This document shows, in pieces, positions 7,857 to 16,651 of a stretch of DNA of 61,657 nucleotides. The position numbers and the translations under genes are program-made. The DNA is taken from positions 1 through 61,657 of the forward strand of contig DXAK01000034.1 in NCBI GenBank assembly GCA_019117065.1, in the 5' to 3' direction. Numbering within the stretch: position 1 is the first letter of the stretch; the number at the start of each line of letters is the position of its first letter. The notes under the pieces are model-generated. The model was not told the origin of the DNA. It saw nothing but the letters and a program-made list of their open reading frames with translations, and searched no databases. The DNA is from Candidatus Mediterraneibacter pullicola (lineage in GTDB: Bacteria > Bacillota > Clostridia > Lachnospirales > Lachnospiraceae).

Positions 7857-9272
7857 ATGATAAATCAGCTGGTATGGTATTTTGACCAGATGGCAGAAAT
7901 AATTAGGAGAATAGAAGAGGAGGAAGTATTTCGTGAAAAAGATTTTTCCAGTTTATTAGGTGATAAAAATAATCAGATTTATTTAGATTTAATTAGCCTT
8001 TTCCCCAAATTGATAAAAGATGACAGATCTTTCAGAAGCCTTACGATAAGTGATATAGATGAGACTTTTTCTTCGGCTGTATCTGTGGTGCTTGATGGCG
8101 GCAATGTTGCGATGTTGCACCTGCTTCTTTACTATATGGACAGGGGAATTGAAGACTGCTATATGCAGATGACTGGATTCGAAGATGATATCGAAAGTTG
8201 TGATGCTCTAAATATTAATATTCATGATACTCATATCATAATTTTGAAGAAGGCAAAATGTAAGTGGTCGATGCGGCAACCGGGGAATGGACTGAACGGA
8301 CTTCTTAAAAACTTTTATTACATAGACCAGAACAAGCTGGACGGTATGCAGATTAAAAACTATATACTAGATTATCGGGCTGTGCTGAAAACTGGGAACA
8401 CTAGCCTGAAAATTGCGGTTTCTCCCATAACTCGGGAAAAGACAGTCGAATTTAGTGCGCCTTATGATGGGATAAACGGAAAAACCGGGATTTCTCAAAA
8501 GGTATTCCGCGTGGAAAGGATTCTCAAGGAAGAATTGATTACAAATCAGGTGATTGAAAATATTCATATTGCTGGAGAGGAAGATGTTGATATCCTTGTA
8601 TTTCCTGAAATGCTCGGTACGCAAGACATGCTATGTAAGGTAATGGAAGCATTGGGCAGCAATTGGGAAACAGATGTCCCTGCTTTGATTGTTTTCCCGT
8701 CTGTTTGGGAGAAAACAGAAAACGATCTGACTAATACAAATAAAAGCTATATGATTTTGAATGGAGAAGAAGTTTTATTTGAGCAGCATAAACGCTGCGA
8801 CTATAAGTACGATACGGCGGATGGTCCGGTTTATGAGGACATCAACCGCGATAGGGACAAAAATAATATCTTGAACATAATACATGTGGAGGGACTGGGG
8901 CGGATATGTATAGTTATCTGCTATGATTATCTCGACGAAGAAAACCAAGAGAGGATCATGCAAAATATACGTCCGACACTTGTATGTACTCCTTCTTTTT
9001 CAACCGGGAGTTTCCATTTTGAAACTCTGGCAGAAGCATTTTTTAAGCAGAGCTGTAATTTAGTCTGGTGCAATACCTGTTCAGCGGCACATGAGACAAA
9101 AAAAGATAAAAATTTTGAGATCATAGGTCTGGTCACAACTTTAAGTAAGCAGTGCGATCCGCTGGATCCGGGATCATTCAAGCGGATTTTCAAAGGAAAA
9201 ACAAAATGTGGCAGAGAAAATTGTAAAAATTGTATTTATTATGCCGAGATTCCGTTGAAAAAGGCAACATAA
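7857..9272 (+). CDS. Nitrilase-fold hydrolase, first gene of an uncharacterised operon
   Basis: 471 aa. The C-terminal half (about 185-450) is a carbon-nitrogen hydrolase domain with the full catalytic triad in order: Glu251 (LVFPEM), Lys312 (FEQHKRC) and Cys355 (VICYDY). Such enzymes cut or form C-N bonds of nitriles, amides or related substrates. The first ~180 residues are helical, have no recognised domain, and are absent from ordinary 270-320-aa nitrilases. The end carries a small Cys cluster (KCGRENCKNC), possibly metal binding. The start is set by AGAAGGGGG before the ATG and by the promoter at 7806-7834. Nitrilase domains are known in some bacterial antiphage reverse-transcriptase systems, but there is no reverse transcriptase here. 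Role unknown; the operon context suggests an inducible or defence-like module. Confidence 0.8.
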   Translation: MINQLVWYFDQMAEIIRRIEEEEVFREKDFSSLLGDKNNQIYLDLISLFPKLIKDDRSFRSLTISDIDETFSSAVSVVLDGGNVAMLHLLLYYMDRGIEDCYMQMTGFEDDIESCDALNINIHDTHIIILKKAKCKWSMRQPGNGLNGLLKNFYYIDQNKLDGMQIKNYILDYRAVLKTGNTSLKIAVSPITREKTVEFSAPYDGINGKTGISQKVFRVERILKEELITNQVIENIHIAGEEDVDILVFPEMLGTQDMLCKVMEALGSNWETDVPALIVFPSVWEKTENDLTNTNKSYMILNGEEVLFEQHKRCDYKYDTADGPVYEDINRDRDKNNILNIIHVEGLGRICIVICYDYLDEENQERIMQNIRPTLVCTPSFSTGSFHFETLAEAFFKQSCNLVWCNTCSAAHETKKDKNFEIIGLVTTLSKQCDPLDPGSFKRIFKGKTKCGRENCKNCIYYAEIPLKKAT

Positions 9273-9285
9273 AGGTGGGAGGCTC

Positions 9286-10032
9286 ATGAAAGAAAAAAGA
9301 AATCTATTTATCGCAGAATTAGAAAAAAGTATAAAAGACAGCAATGCAGCAATCACCAGTGGCATGCAGGATACTTTTGAAAAGCTATTGGCAGAAAGTA
9401 CAAATACATATTTTCAGGCATATTTTGATCATGATTTTGGAGAGATAAACCGATTGCTTCAGGAACAACGTAGTTTGAGAAAAACATTGACGAATGAATT
9501 AAGAAATTATGCTGATCAATCTATTGTGTTATATACAAAACTAGTTCAAACATATAACATATTTAATAAACTCATCCAAAACGAAGAGCAAAAAAAGGAT
9601 TTTGCAGAAAATATATTATTGGTCGAAAAGCGATATGAAAAGGCGAGAGAAGTTTTGGTTTATCTGTATAGGCATGCACATGTCCAGCATAAAGAACTAA
9701 AAAATGATTTGGGAATTCCGCCGAGTACACTTAGTGATTTGCTCAATGTGCTAAGGGATATAGAGTGTGTTGAAAAAATAGAAAGTGGAAGGTGTTCTTT
9801 CTACAACCTGACAAACGATGGACGCAAATATTTGAGAGAAGTACATCCGGATATCGACGAAGAATGGGACATTGATCCAGACAGTTTCAGTATGGATGTC
9901 CGGGAGATTATACGGGGAAAAGAACAAGAAGGAGCTTTTGTTCCGTATTTGAATTATAAAGCGAGAATCAGTTTTGAGAGGCTAGATAATAAGTGGGCTG
10001 ATGAGGCTGAGGCTTATGTGAATGTTGGATGA
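9286..10032 (+). CDS. Coiled-coil protein with winged-helix domain
   Basis: 248 aa, 13 bp after the nitrilase gene with a GGTGGGAGG site. Residues about 5-115 are charged and helical and likely form coiled coils. Residues about 117-187 read as a winged helix of the MarR/ArsR sort: 'AREVLVYLYRHAHVQHKELKNDLG' as the first helices, 'PPSTLSDLLNVLRDIECVEKI' as the recognition helix, and 'GRCSFYNLTNDGRKYL' as the wing. The tail is acidic. It could regulate the operon or be a DNA- or RNA-sensing part of a complex with the nitrilase. The position in the middle of the operon and the long coiled coil favour a structural partner over a simple repressor, but this is inference. Confidence 0.75.
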   Translation: MKEKRNLFIAELEKSIKDSNAAITSGMQDTFEKLLAESTNTYFQAYFDHDFGEINRLLQEQRSLRKTLTNELRNYADQSIVLYTKLVQTYNIFNKLIQNEEQKKDFAENILLVEKRYEKAREVLVYLYRHAHVQHKELKNDLGIPPSTLSDLLNVLRDIECVEKIESGRCSFYNLTNDGRKYLREVHPDIDEEWDIDPDSFSMDVREIIRGKEQEGAFVPYLNYKARISFERLDNKWADEAEAYVNVG

Positions 10033-10048
10033 TATGGGGAGAGCATGT

Positions 10049-10663
10049 ATGAATTTGTTAATAGAAAAATTCGAACGGATAAAAGAAATCGATCATGATT
10101 GGGCTCAGACGGTGTATGAAGAGCGAAAGCAAAATACAACGCCTGAAAATAAAGAATTGGTTAATGCTTTTAATGAACTTTTTTCTACAGCGCGGGAAGC
10201 TTATAAGAAAGATGCAAAGAAGACGGAAAGTATCTTTAAAACATATATGACTGATGATGGCGCGTGGCTGCTTGAAGATGTCATAAGTTCGCTGGAAATT
10301 TTCTTTACGCTTTCAGAACTAAGAGAAATGCAAGCCAGTGATGAAGAAAAAGCAAAGAAAGTAATCGAGTATTTGTTCGATAATGCAATCGTGTATTTTG
10401 ACCGTCAATTTGCAAACGTCTATGATGAATTTGGATTTCAAACCTTAGATTCTTTTTATAATACAGCCCGGGTACTGGATGGCTTGACGGAATATTATGT
10501 AATGCAGCATTTATCGTCAGAAGCGATAAAGAGAGACTTGAAGTCAGAGACAGAATTTGGCGAAAATACGTGCGGCTATCTGGCACATAAGATCAGCGAG
10601 AATTATCATACTTTACAGATGAATATATTGATGGATATGATACGAGCTGATAAAGAGAAATAG
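10049..10663 (+). CDS. Helical protein of unknown function, third gene of the nitrilase operon
   Basis: 204 aa from the ATG at 10049, which has GGGGAGAG seven bases before it. An in-frame ATG at 10022 overlaps the previous gene by 11 bp but lacks a clear site. The protein is mostly helical and acidic, with no recognised domain, signal peptide or membrane segment. Coupling to the preceding gene suggests equal production and perhaps a complex. No homologous family is recognised. The next sequence is the promoter and T-box leader of metG, so the operon ends here. Confidence 0.65.
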   Translation: MNLLIEKFERIKEIDHDWAQTVYEERKQNTTPENKELVNAFNELFSTAREAYKKDAKKTESIFKTYMTDDGAWLLEDVISSLEIFFTLSELREMQASDEEKAKKVIEYLFDNAIVYFDRQFANVYDEFGFQTLDSFYNTARVLDGLTEYYVMQHLSSEAIKRDLKSETEFGENTCGYLAHKISENYHTLQMNILMDMIRADKEK

Positions 10664-10733
10664 TTGGAGAAAAGAGAAAGGGGATAATGGATAATTAGTG
10701 ATAATGAAAGTGCTTTTGCCTTGCTTCCCGCCC

Positions 10734-10762
10734 TTGACATCCTCTCGGCTATATGCTAACCT
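10734..10762 (+). promoter_or_regulatory. Promoter of metG leader
   Basis: TTGACA (10734-10739), a 17-bp spacer and TAACCT (10757-10762) precede the T-box leader by about 10-30 nt. Confidence 0.7.
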
Positions 10763-10789
10763 GTTTTACAGATTAAAAAGAATCAAGAA

Positions 10790-11126
10790 CAGTAAAAAGC
10801 GACGAGGAAGAGAGTACTCTGCCGGAAGTTTTACAGAGAAATCCCAGAGGACAGGAACGGTGGGCGCAATAAGGCGCACCACATAACTGCCCGGTGCTGA
10901 GAGGGATGGATGGAAAGCAGAGGAATATGGCTTCTGAGCGGCGCGGGTGAACCGGGGAGACGCATATGACGTGACGATTCCGGCAAACTCGTGAAGGGTC
11001 CGCCCTTTACAGCGGAGAGTGTAGATCAGGCACTCACAGAGGTCTCATTCCGCGAGGATGAGGCGAAGAGAAGTGGTAACACGGCGATATCCCGTCTTCT
11101 TGTTTTCAGGAAGACGGGATTTTTTG
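10790..11126 (+). promoter_or_regulatory. Methionine T-box leader of metG
   Basis: A long untranslated leader with T-box hallmarks. Stem I carries GAGGAAGAGAGTACTCT near 10803-10821. A specifier-like loop holds AUG at 10927-10929 (GGAATATGGC), which fits methionine. The T-box bulge region GTGGTAACACGG lies at 11073-11084. A competing terminator has arms ATCCCGTCTTC (11089-11099) and GAAGACGGGAT (11110-11120) followed by T residues. Uncharged tRNA-Met should bind the specifier and the bulge, block the terminator and switch on metG when methionine charging is low. Confidence 0.88.
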
Positions 11127-11211
11127 TTTCCCCAGTTCAGCCATAAAAGGCGCGTGCTGAATTGGAAACATCAATTATGTAACAGAAACAATTATACAAG
11201 GGAGGGGCATT

Positions 11212-13122
11212 ATGTCAGAGAAACAGAAATATTACATTACAACCGCTATAGCCTACACATCAGGCAAGCCGCATATCGGAAACACCTATGAGATCGTGCT
11301 GGCGGACGCGATCGCGCGCTACAAGAGAAGTCAGGGGTATGATGTGTTCTTCCAGACAGGAACGGATGAACACGGACAGAAGATTGAGCTTAAAGCGCAG
11401 GAAACAGGCATCACGCCCAAAGAGTTCGTAGACAATGTATCCACAGAGATCAAGAGGATCTGGGATCTGATGGATACATCTTACGACAAGTTCATCCGCA
11501 CTACGGATGAGGATCATGAGAGACAGGTGCAGAAGATCTTCAAAAAACTGTATGAGCAAGGAGATATTTACAAGGGATACTATGAGGGAATGTACTGTAC
11601 GCCGTGCGAGTCTTTCTTCACAGAGTCTCAGCTTGTGGACGGGAAATGTCCGGACTGCGGGCGCGAAGTGCAGCCAGCGAAGGAGGAGGCATATTTCTTT
11701 AAAATGAGCAAGTATGCGGACCGGCTGATCGAGCATATCAATACCCATCCCGAGTTTATTCAGCCGGTATCCAGAAAGAATGAGATGATGAACAACTTCC
11801 TCCTTCCGGGGCTTCAAGACTTGTGTGTGTCCAGAACCTCATTTAAATGGGGAATCCCTGTGGATTTTGATCCGAAGCACGTGATTTATGTGTGGCTGGA
11901 TGCGCTGACAAACTATATCACAGGGATTGGTTATGACGCGGATGGTGACAGCACGGGGCAGTTTGAGAAACTTTGGCCTGCTGACCTTCATCTGATCGGA
12001 AAGGATATTATCCGCTTCCATACGATTTACTGGCCCATTTTCCTGATGGCGTTGGGGCTGCCCCTTCCCAAGCAGGTGTTCGGGCATCCGTGGCTCCTTC
12101 AGGGAGACGGCAAGATGAGCAAGTCTAAGGGAAATGTGCTCTATGCGGACGAGCTGGTTGATTTCTTCGGGGTGGATGCGGTACGTTATTTCGTGCTCCA
12201 CGAGATGCCTTTTGAAAATGACGGCGTCATCACTTGGGAACTGATGGTGGAGCGTCTGAATTCTGACCTTGCGAATACCCTTGGGAATCTGGTGAACCGT
12301 ACAGTTTCTATGACGAATAAATATTTCGGCGGAACGGTGGCGGACAAAGGAACGCGGGAAGAAGTCGATGCTGACTTGGAAGCAGTTATAGAGAGCACGC
12401 CAAAGGCAGTGGATGAGAAGATGGATACATTGAGAGTTGCCGACGCGATCACAGAGATCTTTAATCTCTTCAAGCGCTGCAACAAGTACATTGATGAGAC
12501 AATGCCGTGGGCGCTGGCAAAGGATGAGGCGAAGAAAGACCGTCTCGAAACTGTGCTTTGGAATCTTATTCAGGGGATTTCTACAGGCGCAAAGCTTCTG
12601 GAATCCTTTATGCCGTCCGCCAGCAGGAAGATATTAGAGCAGCTTGGAGGCGGACATGTAACGGAGAAGCCGGAGATCCTGTTCCAGAGACTGGATCTTG
12701 AGGAAGTGATGAAAAAGGTGGAAGAGCTCCATCCTCCGATGGCTGATGCGGAAGCTCCATCTTCTGACGAGGCTGTGATTGATATAGAACCGAAGGATGA
12801 GATCACCTTTGAGCAGTTTGGGACAATGCAGTTTCAGGTGGGAGAGATCATTGCCTGCGAGGAAGTGAAAAAGTCTAAAAAGCTTCTCTGCTCCCAAGTG
12901 AAGATCGGAAGTCAGGTAAAGCAGATCGTCTCGGGGATTAAGGCTCATTATACCCCCGAAGAAATGGTCGGAAAGAAAGTTATGGTTCTTGTGAACTTAA
13001 AGCCGGCAAAACTGGCAGGAGTTCTCTCAGAAGGCATGCTGCTCTGTGCAGAGGATTCAGAAGGGAATCTATCGCTTATGGTGCCGGAAAAAGAGATGCC
13101 GGCAGGCGCGGAAATCTGTTAA
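11212..13122 (+). CDS. metG: Methionyl-tRNA synthetase with C-terminal tRNA-binding domain
   Basis: 636 aa. It charges tRNA-Met with methionine in the cytoplasm. The class I signatures are PHIGNTYE near the N-terminus and GKMSKSKGNV near residue 300. A zinc knuckle with two CxxC pairs (CTPC and CPDC) lies at about 130-150. The anticodon-binding helical domain follows. Residues about 535-636 form the EMAPII/Trbp111-like OB-fold that dimerises the enzyme and binds tRNA. Start ATG with AAGGGAGGGGC before it. Expression is controlled by the T-box leader upstream. The C-terminal domain is related to the orphan domain at 40178-40645 that belongs to the split lysS. Confidence 0.97.
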   Translation: MSEKQKYYITTAIAYTSGKPHIGNTYEIVLADAIARYKRSQGYDVFFQTGTDEHGQKIELKAQETGITPKEFVDNVSTEIKRIWDLMDTSYDKFIRTTDEDHERQVQKIFKKLYEQGDIYKGYYEGMYCTPCESFFTESQLVDGKCPDCGREVQPAKEEAYFFKMSKYADRLIEHINTHPEFIQPVSRKNEMMNNFLLPGLQDLCVSRTSFKWGIPVDFDPKHVIYVWLDALTNYITGIGYDADGDSTGQFEKLWPADLHLIGKDIIRFHTIYWPIFLMALGLPLPKQVFGHPWLLQGDGKMSKSKGNVLYADELVDFFGVDAVRYFVLHEMPFENDGVITWELMVERLNSDLANTLGNLVNRTVSMTNKYFGGTVADKGTREEVDADLEAVIESTPKAVDEKMDTLRVADAITEIFNLFKRCNKYIDETMPWALAKDEAKKDRLETVLWNLIQGISTGAKLLESFMPSASRKILEQLGGGHVTEKPEILFQRLDLEEVMKKVEELHPPMADAEAPSSDEAVIDIEPKDEITFEQFGTMQFQVGEIIACEEVKKSKKLLCSQVKIGSQVKQIVSGIKAHYTPEEMVGKKVMVLVNLKPAKLAGVLSEGMLLCAEDSEGNLSLMVPEKEMPAGAEIC

Positions 13123-13160
13123 ATATGTGAGTGACAGAAGGATGCGGAACTGCTGATCTA

Positions 13161-13196
13161 AAAAAGGAGAGCTGTTTTCAGACAGCTCTCCTTTTT
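13161..13196. terminator. Bidirectional terminator between metG and aminotransferase
   Basis: Perfect 15-base arms AAAAAGGAGAGCTGT (13161-13175) and ACAGCTCTCCTTTTT (13182-13196). The A and T runs make it work in both directions for the two convergent genes. Confidence 0.9.
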
Positions 13197-13230
13197 GGTA
13201 GGGCAAGACTCGGTTTTCTTTACAGATATT

Positions 13231-14337
13231 CTATTTTTGTAGAATTTCCAGCTTTTTCAAAGTTTCCAGTAGCTTTGAATTATCTTCCGGCAGCATAATA
13301 CAGAACCGTATGAATTCCCCATCCAGACATTGGAAGGAGGAACAGTCGCGGATCATAAGACCGTCTTTGATACAGAGTTCAAATGTATCTGAAGCGGTCA
13401 CTCCTTTTTTTAAAATCTTTACGAGGATGAAATTTGCATAAGGCTCGTAGGTTTTAAAAGCAGGCATTTTCTTTAACGCCTCATACATCCTGACACGTTC
13501 GCTCAATATAAGTTTCCGCGCCCGGCTGATATATTCTTTGTCACGGAAAAGAAGTTCCCCTGCAAAAACGCCGATGCTGTTTAGAGACCAAGGAATCTGC
13601 TTTTTTTTCATTTTCTCAAGAAGAGCGAAGTTCCTTGTCACCGCATATCCTAAGCGGAGGCCCGGCGCGGCAAAAAATTTGGATACCCCTCTTAAGACGC
13701 ATAAGTTGTCAAATATCTTCGTAAAGGAAACCGCGGTTACCGCTTCAATATCCGGCGCAAATTCCACATAGGTTTCGTCGATCATCACAAAGATGTCTTT
13801 GGAAGAACAGAAGGAGAGAAGGCGCTCCATGTCGTTTCTGAGGATGGCGGTAGATGTGGGATTGTTCGGATTGCATAGGATGAGAAAATCGTATTTTCCA
13901 TGGCCGAGAGTACGGCAAATATTGTCTATGTCCAGCACAAAATCCTGTTCTTCCCGCAGATGATAATTGTCTTGTGTGCTTCCGGAAAAAGACAGCTCTC
14001 TGGAATATTCCGAGTAAGTGGGACCGAGAACCAGCGCGCGTTTTGGCGCGCATGCCTCGATCAACAGTGCGATTAGTTCGCTGGAACCGTTTCCCGGGAG
14101 AATACAGTCGGCAGAGACGCCGCAGTATTTTGCAATCGTGCCGCGAAGCGAGGTATAGCCCCTGTCAGGATAGGAAGACAGGACTTCCAGATGCGAAGAG
14201 AGTGACTTTTTTACCGATTCGGAGAGACCGAGGGGATTTACATTTGCCCCGAAGTTAACGACAGTATTCTTATCCAAATGATAGTATGCGCAGATCTTTT
14301 CTATATCGCTTCCGTGAAAAAGCGGTGTTGTATTCAT
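13231..14337 (-). CDS. PLP-dependent aminotransferase, HisC/CobD-like
   Basis: 368 aa from the ATG at 14335-14337, which has an AAGGAGT site on the minus strand; the frame is open further upstream, but that part does not look like the family. It is a fold-type I PLP enzyme close to histidinol-phosphate aminotransferase and threonine-phosphate decarboxylase. Signatures are 'NVNPLG' near the N-terminus, 'CNPNNPT', the aspartate in 'VMIDETYVEF', the PLP lysine in 'RGVSKFFAAPGLRLGY', and a C-terminal substrate arginine region 'GEFIRFC'. No his or cob genes are nearby, so the exact substrate cannot be named. It is transcribed alone, from a leader that holds repeated promoter-like elements. Confidence 0.8.
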   Translation of the reverse strand: MNTTPLFHGSDIEKICAYYHLDKNTVVNFGANVNPLGLSESVKKSLSSHLEVLSSYPDRGYTSLRGTIAKYCGVSADCILPGNGSSELIALLIEACAPKRALVLGPTYSEYSRELSFSGSTQDNYHLREEQDFVLDIDNICRTLGHGKYDFLILCNPNNPTSTAILRNDMERLLSFCSSKDIFVMIDETYVEFAPDIEAVTAVSFTKIFDNLCVLRGVSKFFAAPGLRLGYAVTRNFALLEKMKKKQIPWSLNSIGVFAGELLFRDKEYISRARKLILSERVRMYEALKKMPAFKTYEPYANFILVKILKKGVTASDTFELCIKDGLMIRDCSSFQCLDGEFIRFCIMLPEDNSKLLETLKKLEILQK

Positions 14338-14365
14338 GGCGGTACTCCTTTTTCTGATTTTTATC

Positions 14366-14394
14366 ATTATACTACATGCGAAGGAAAGGAAGCG
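14366..14394. repeat. 29-bp imperfect direct repeat, copy 1
   Basis: ATTATACTACATGCGAAGG... through 14394; it matches 14494-14522 in 25 of 29 positions. On the minus strand it includes TAGTATAAT, a -10 like sequence pointing at the aminotransferase gene. Confidence 0.6.
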
Positions 14395-14448
14395 CCCGTG
14401 AGGGCATTTTCTTTTCAAGTAGTGGATAGCCGATATAATTCCCGCATG

Positions 14449-14504
14449 GCAGGGCGAACCGCGGGAGCGGTGTGAATTGCGCTGTGCGTAATTATTATAC
14501 CACA
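14449..14504 (-). promoter_or_regulatory. Promoter and leader module shared with pyrC
   Basis: On the minus strand it reads TGTGGTATAAT (extended -10), then CGCACAG, then CGCCCTGC followed by a small hairpin. The same three blocks in the same order stand upstream of pyrC at 60223-60268. It probably drives the aminotransferase gene; the purpose of the shared blocks is unknown. Confidence 0.5.
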
Positions 14505-14522
14505 AGCGTAGGAAAGGAAGCG
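14494..14522. repeat. 29-bp imperfect direct repeat, copy 2
   Basis: Second copy of the repeat at 14366-14394, 128 bp away, overlapping the extended -10 promoter of the shared module. The two copies suggest duplicated minus-strand promoters for the aminotransferase. Confidence 0.6.
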
Positions 14523-14596
14523 AGATTGATTTTGACCAAGTTGAGGCTCGCCTAATGGATGAAAATGCGCTAGAATAAAGACAGGAGGGATACAGA

Positions 14597-15280
14597 ATGC
14601 TGAAAACAGTCTTTATCGATTATACAGGGACCATCATCCGGGAGGACGGACCGGCTTCTATGGAGATGGTGAAGCGGTGCTATATGAACAGCGATGCGAA
14701 AAGCCCGCAGGAGGCTCTGTCGTATTGGTGGGAGAACTTAAAGAAATATGAGGAGGCGGCATATCTGGATGATTTTATTACGGAGGATGAGATTGTCGAC
14801 AAGCTGCTAGATCAGTTCGAGGGAGAATTGAACTTAAAAGACAATAAAGAAGAACTTCATGGGCTTTGCAATGAGCTGTGGTCGAAATCCCCGGTTTTTG
14901 ATGACGTCAAGGAATTTTTTGAAACATGTCCTCTGCCAATCTATGTAGTGACTAACAATGGCGCGGAGTATGTTCAGGTCGCTATGGATGAGAACGGGCT
15001 TGCTCCCGCGGGGATTGTCTGCGGGGATATGGCAAGGGTGTACAAGCCGCATAAAGAACTGTTCGAGAAAGCGCTGGAGATCAGCGGATGCACGGTGGGA
15101 GAAGTGATTCATGTGGGGGATTCTGTTTCTTCTGATGTGAAGGGCGCGCAGAATGCGGGAATACGTCCAATCCTGCTGGATCGGACAGGGGAGAAGGTCG
15201 TGCCGGGAGTGACTGTGATAAAGAGTCTTACAGAGCTGATTGAAATGATAGGAACAGGGGATATAACGGGAATGTTATGA
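14597..15280 (+). CDS. HAD-superfamily hydrolase with DxT nucleophile motif
   Basis: 227 aa. HAD motifs are clear: Asp8 in motif I (FIDYTGT), Thr in motif II (VVTNNG), Lys in motif III (YKPHKELF) and acidic motif IV (HVGDSVSSDVKGA). A helical cap lies between motifs I and II. The family usually removes phosphate from small metabolites. The residue two after the nucleophile is Thr10, not the Asp that serves as general acid in phosphatases; P-type ATPases also have Thr there. Activity may therefore be slow or different. It overlaps the MATE gene downstream by 4 bp and is likely co-transcribed with it. Start ATG follows CAGGAGGGA. Confidence 0.8.
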   Translation: MLKTVFIDYTGTIIREDGPASMEMVKRCYMNSDAKSPQEALSYWWENLKKYEEAAYLDDFITEDEIVDKLLDQFEGELNLKDNKEELHGLCNELWSKSPVFDDVKEFFETCPLPIYVVTNNGAEYVQVAMDENGLAPAGIVCGDMARVYKPHKELFEKALEISGCTVGEVIHVGDSVSSDVKGAQNAGIRPILLDRTGEKVVPGVTVIKSLTELIEMIGTGDITGML

Positions 15281-16611
15281 AGTATGATTTGACAAAAGGG
15301 AATGTGACGATAACAATGCTGCGTTTTGCGGTTCCCATGATACTGGGAAATGTATTACAGCAGTGCTATAATCTTGCGGATACATGGATCGTGGGAAGAT
15401 ATATAGGGTCAAGCGCTCTCGCGGCGGTGGGGAGCGCCTATACGCTGATGACATTTTTAAATTCCCTGATCATCGGTATGTGCATGGGAAGCGGAGCTCT
15501 TTTCTCCATCAGCTACGGGCGCAGAGATATCCGCAAGATGAGGGAATATATTGCGGCGTCATTTGTGTTTGTTCTAGGGATTACTGTTGTGATCACTGTG
15601 GCGTCCTTTCTCTTTCTCCATCCGATTCTGAAGGTAATGCAGATCCCGGCAGACGTATACGATATGATGTTTGCTTATGTGAAAATTATTTTGTACGGGC
15701 TGGTCTTTATTTTCCTGTATAATTATTTCTCTTTCTTGCTGCGCTCTACAGGGAATTCAGTTGTTCCCCTTGTTTTTCTCGGGATAAGCACGGTGTTGAA
15801 TATTGTGCTGGATTATATCTTTGTCGCGGTACTAGATCGCGGGGTGGAAGGGGCGGCGGAAGCGACCGTAATCGCTCAGATCATTTCTGGTATTGGGATC
15901 GGAGTGTACAGTTTTGTGAAAGAGCCTGTTCTCCAGAAGCATGGGGGAGACCTTACGCAGGCAGGCGGGCATATCCGTATCCGAGCTTCTGTTCTGGGTG
16001 AAATCTTTTCATACTCGGCAGCCACGGGCATCCAGCAGTCGGTGATGAATTTCGGTATCCTTATGGTACAGGGGCTGGTGAATAGTTTTGGCACCGCGGT
16101 TATGGCGGCGTTTGCCGCGGGTGTAAAGATTGATACGCTGGCCTATATGCCGGCGCAAGAGTTTGGAAACGCATATTCTATATTCATCTCACAGAATTAC
16201 GGGGCGGATGAAAAAGATAGGATTAAAAAAGGGACGAAAAGCGCGTTGGTTATGGTGCTTGTATTCTGCGCTGTTATTTCCGCGGGGGTATTCCTGTTGG
16301 CTCCCCGGCTGATGGAGATCTTTATCTCACCTGAGGAGACGCAGATTATCCGCATCGGCGCAGGGTATCTGCGGATCGAAGGGGCGTGCTACTGTGGGAT
16401 CGGTATCCTGTTTCTGCTGTACGGATATTTCCGGGCGGTGGAGCGGCCGAGGATATCCCTTTTACTCACGGTCATCTCCCTTGGGACAAGAGTTGTTCTA
16501 GCCTATGCTCTTGCCCCGTCATTTGGCGTGGATGCCATCTGGTGGGCGGTTCCGGTTGGCTGGGCGCTGGCAGATATAATGGGAGCGCTGTTGGTGAAAA
16601 AGCGGTTATGA
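15277..16611 (+). CDS. MATE family efflux transporter
   Basis: 444 aa with about twelve hydrophobic helices in two related halves, as in multidrug and toxin extrusion (MATE) proteins. The N-terminal 'FAVPMILGNVLQQCYNLADTWIVGRYIG' matches the family's helix 1 signature, and 'STVLNIVLDYIFV' and 'TGIQQSVMNFG' are typical of later helices. It exports organic cations or drugs using Na+ or H+; the substrate is unknown. It starts inside the stop of the HAD gene (ATGA overlap), so translation is coupled. It is convergent with the superoxide dismutase gene, and no clear terminator is seen between them. Confidence 0.9.
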   Translation: MKYDLTKGNVTITMLRFAVPMILGNVLQQCYNLADTWIVGRYIGSSALAAVGSAYTLMTFLNSLIIGMCMGSGALFSISYGRRDIRKMREYIAASFVFVLGITVVITVASFLFLHPILKVMQIPADVYDMMFAYVKIILYGLVFIFLYNYFSFLLRSTGNSVVPLVFLGISTVLNIVLDYIFVAVLDRGVEGAAEATVIAQIISGIGIGVYSFVKEPVLQKHGGDLTQAGGHIRIRASVLGEIFSYSAATGIQQSVMNFGILMVQGLVNSFGTAVMAAFAAGVKIDTLAYMPAQEFGNAYSIFISQNYGADEKDRIKKGTKSALVMVLVFCAVISAGVFLLAPRLMEIFISPEETQIIRIGAGYLRIEGACYCGIGILFLLYGYFRAVERPRISLLLTVISLGTRVVLAYALAPSFGVDAIWWAVPVGWALADIMGALLVKKRL

Positions 16612-16651
16612 CGGTGAAACAGGTTTTTGGCTGCTCTTGACAGTGCTGTAG

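Noticed and set aside
14338-14505. 56-residue N-terminal extension of the aminotransferase
   Set aside because: The region contains promoter-like repeats on the same strand, and the family starts at the ATG with a good site at 14337.
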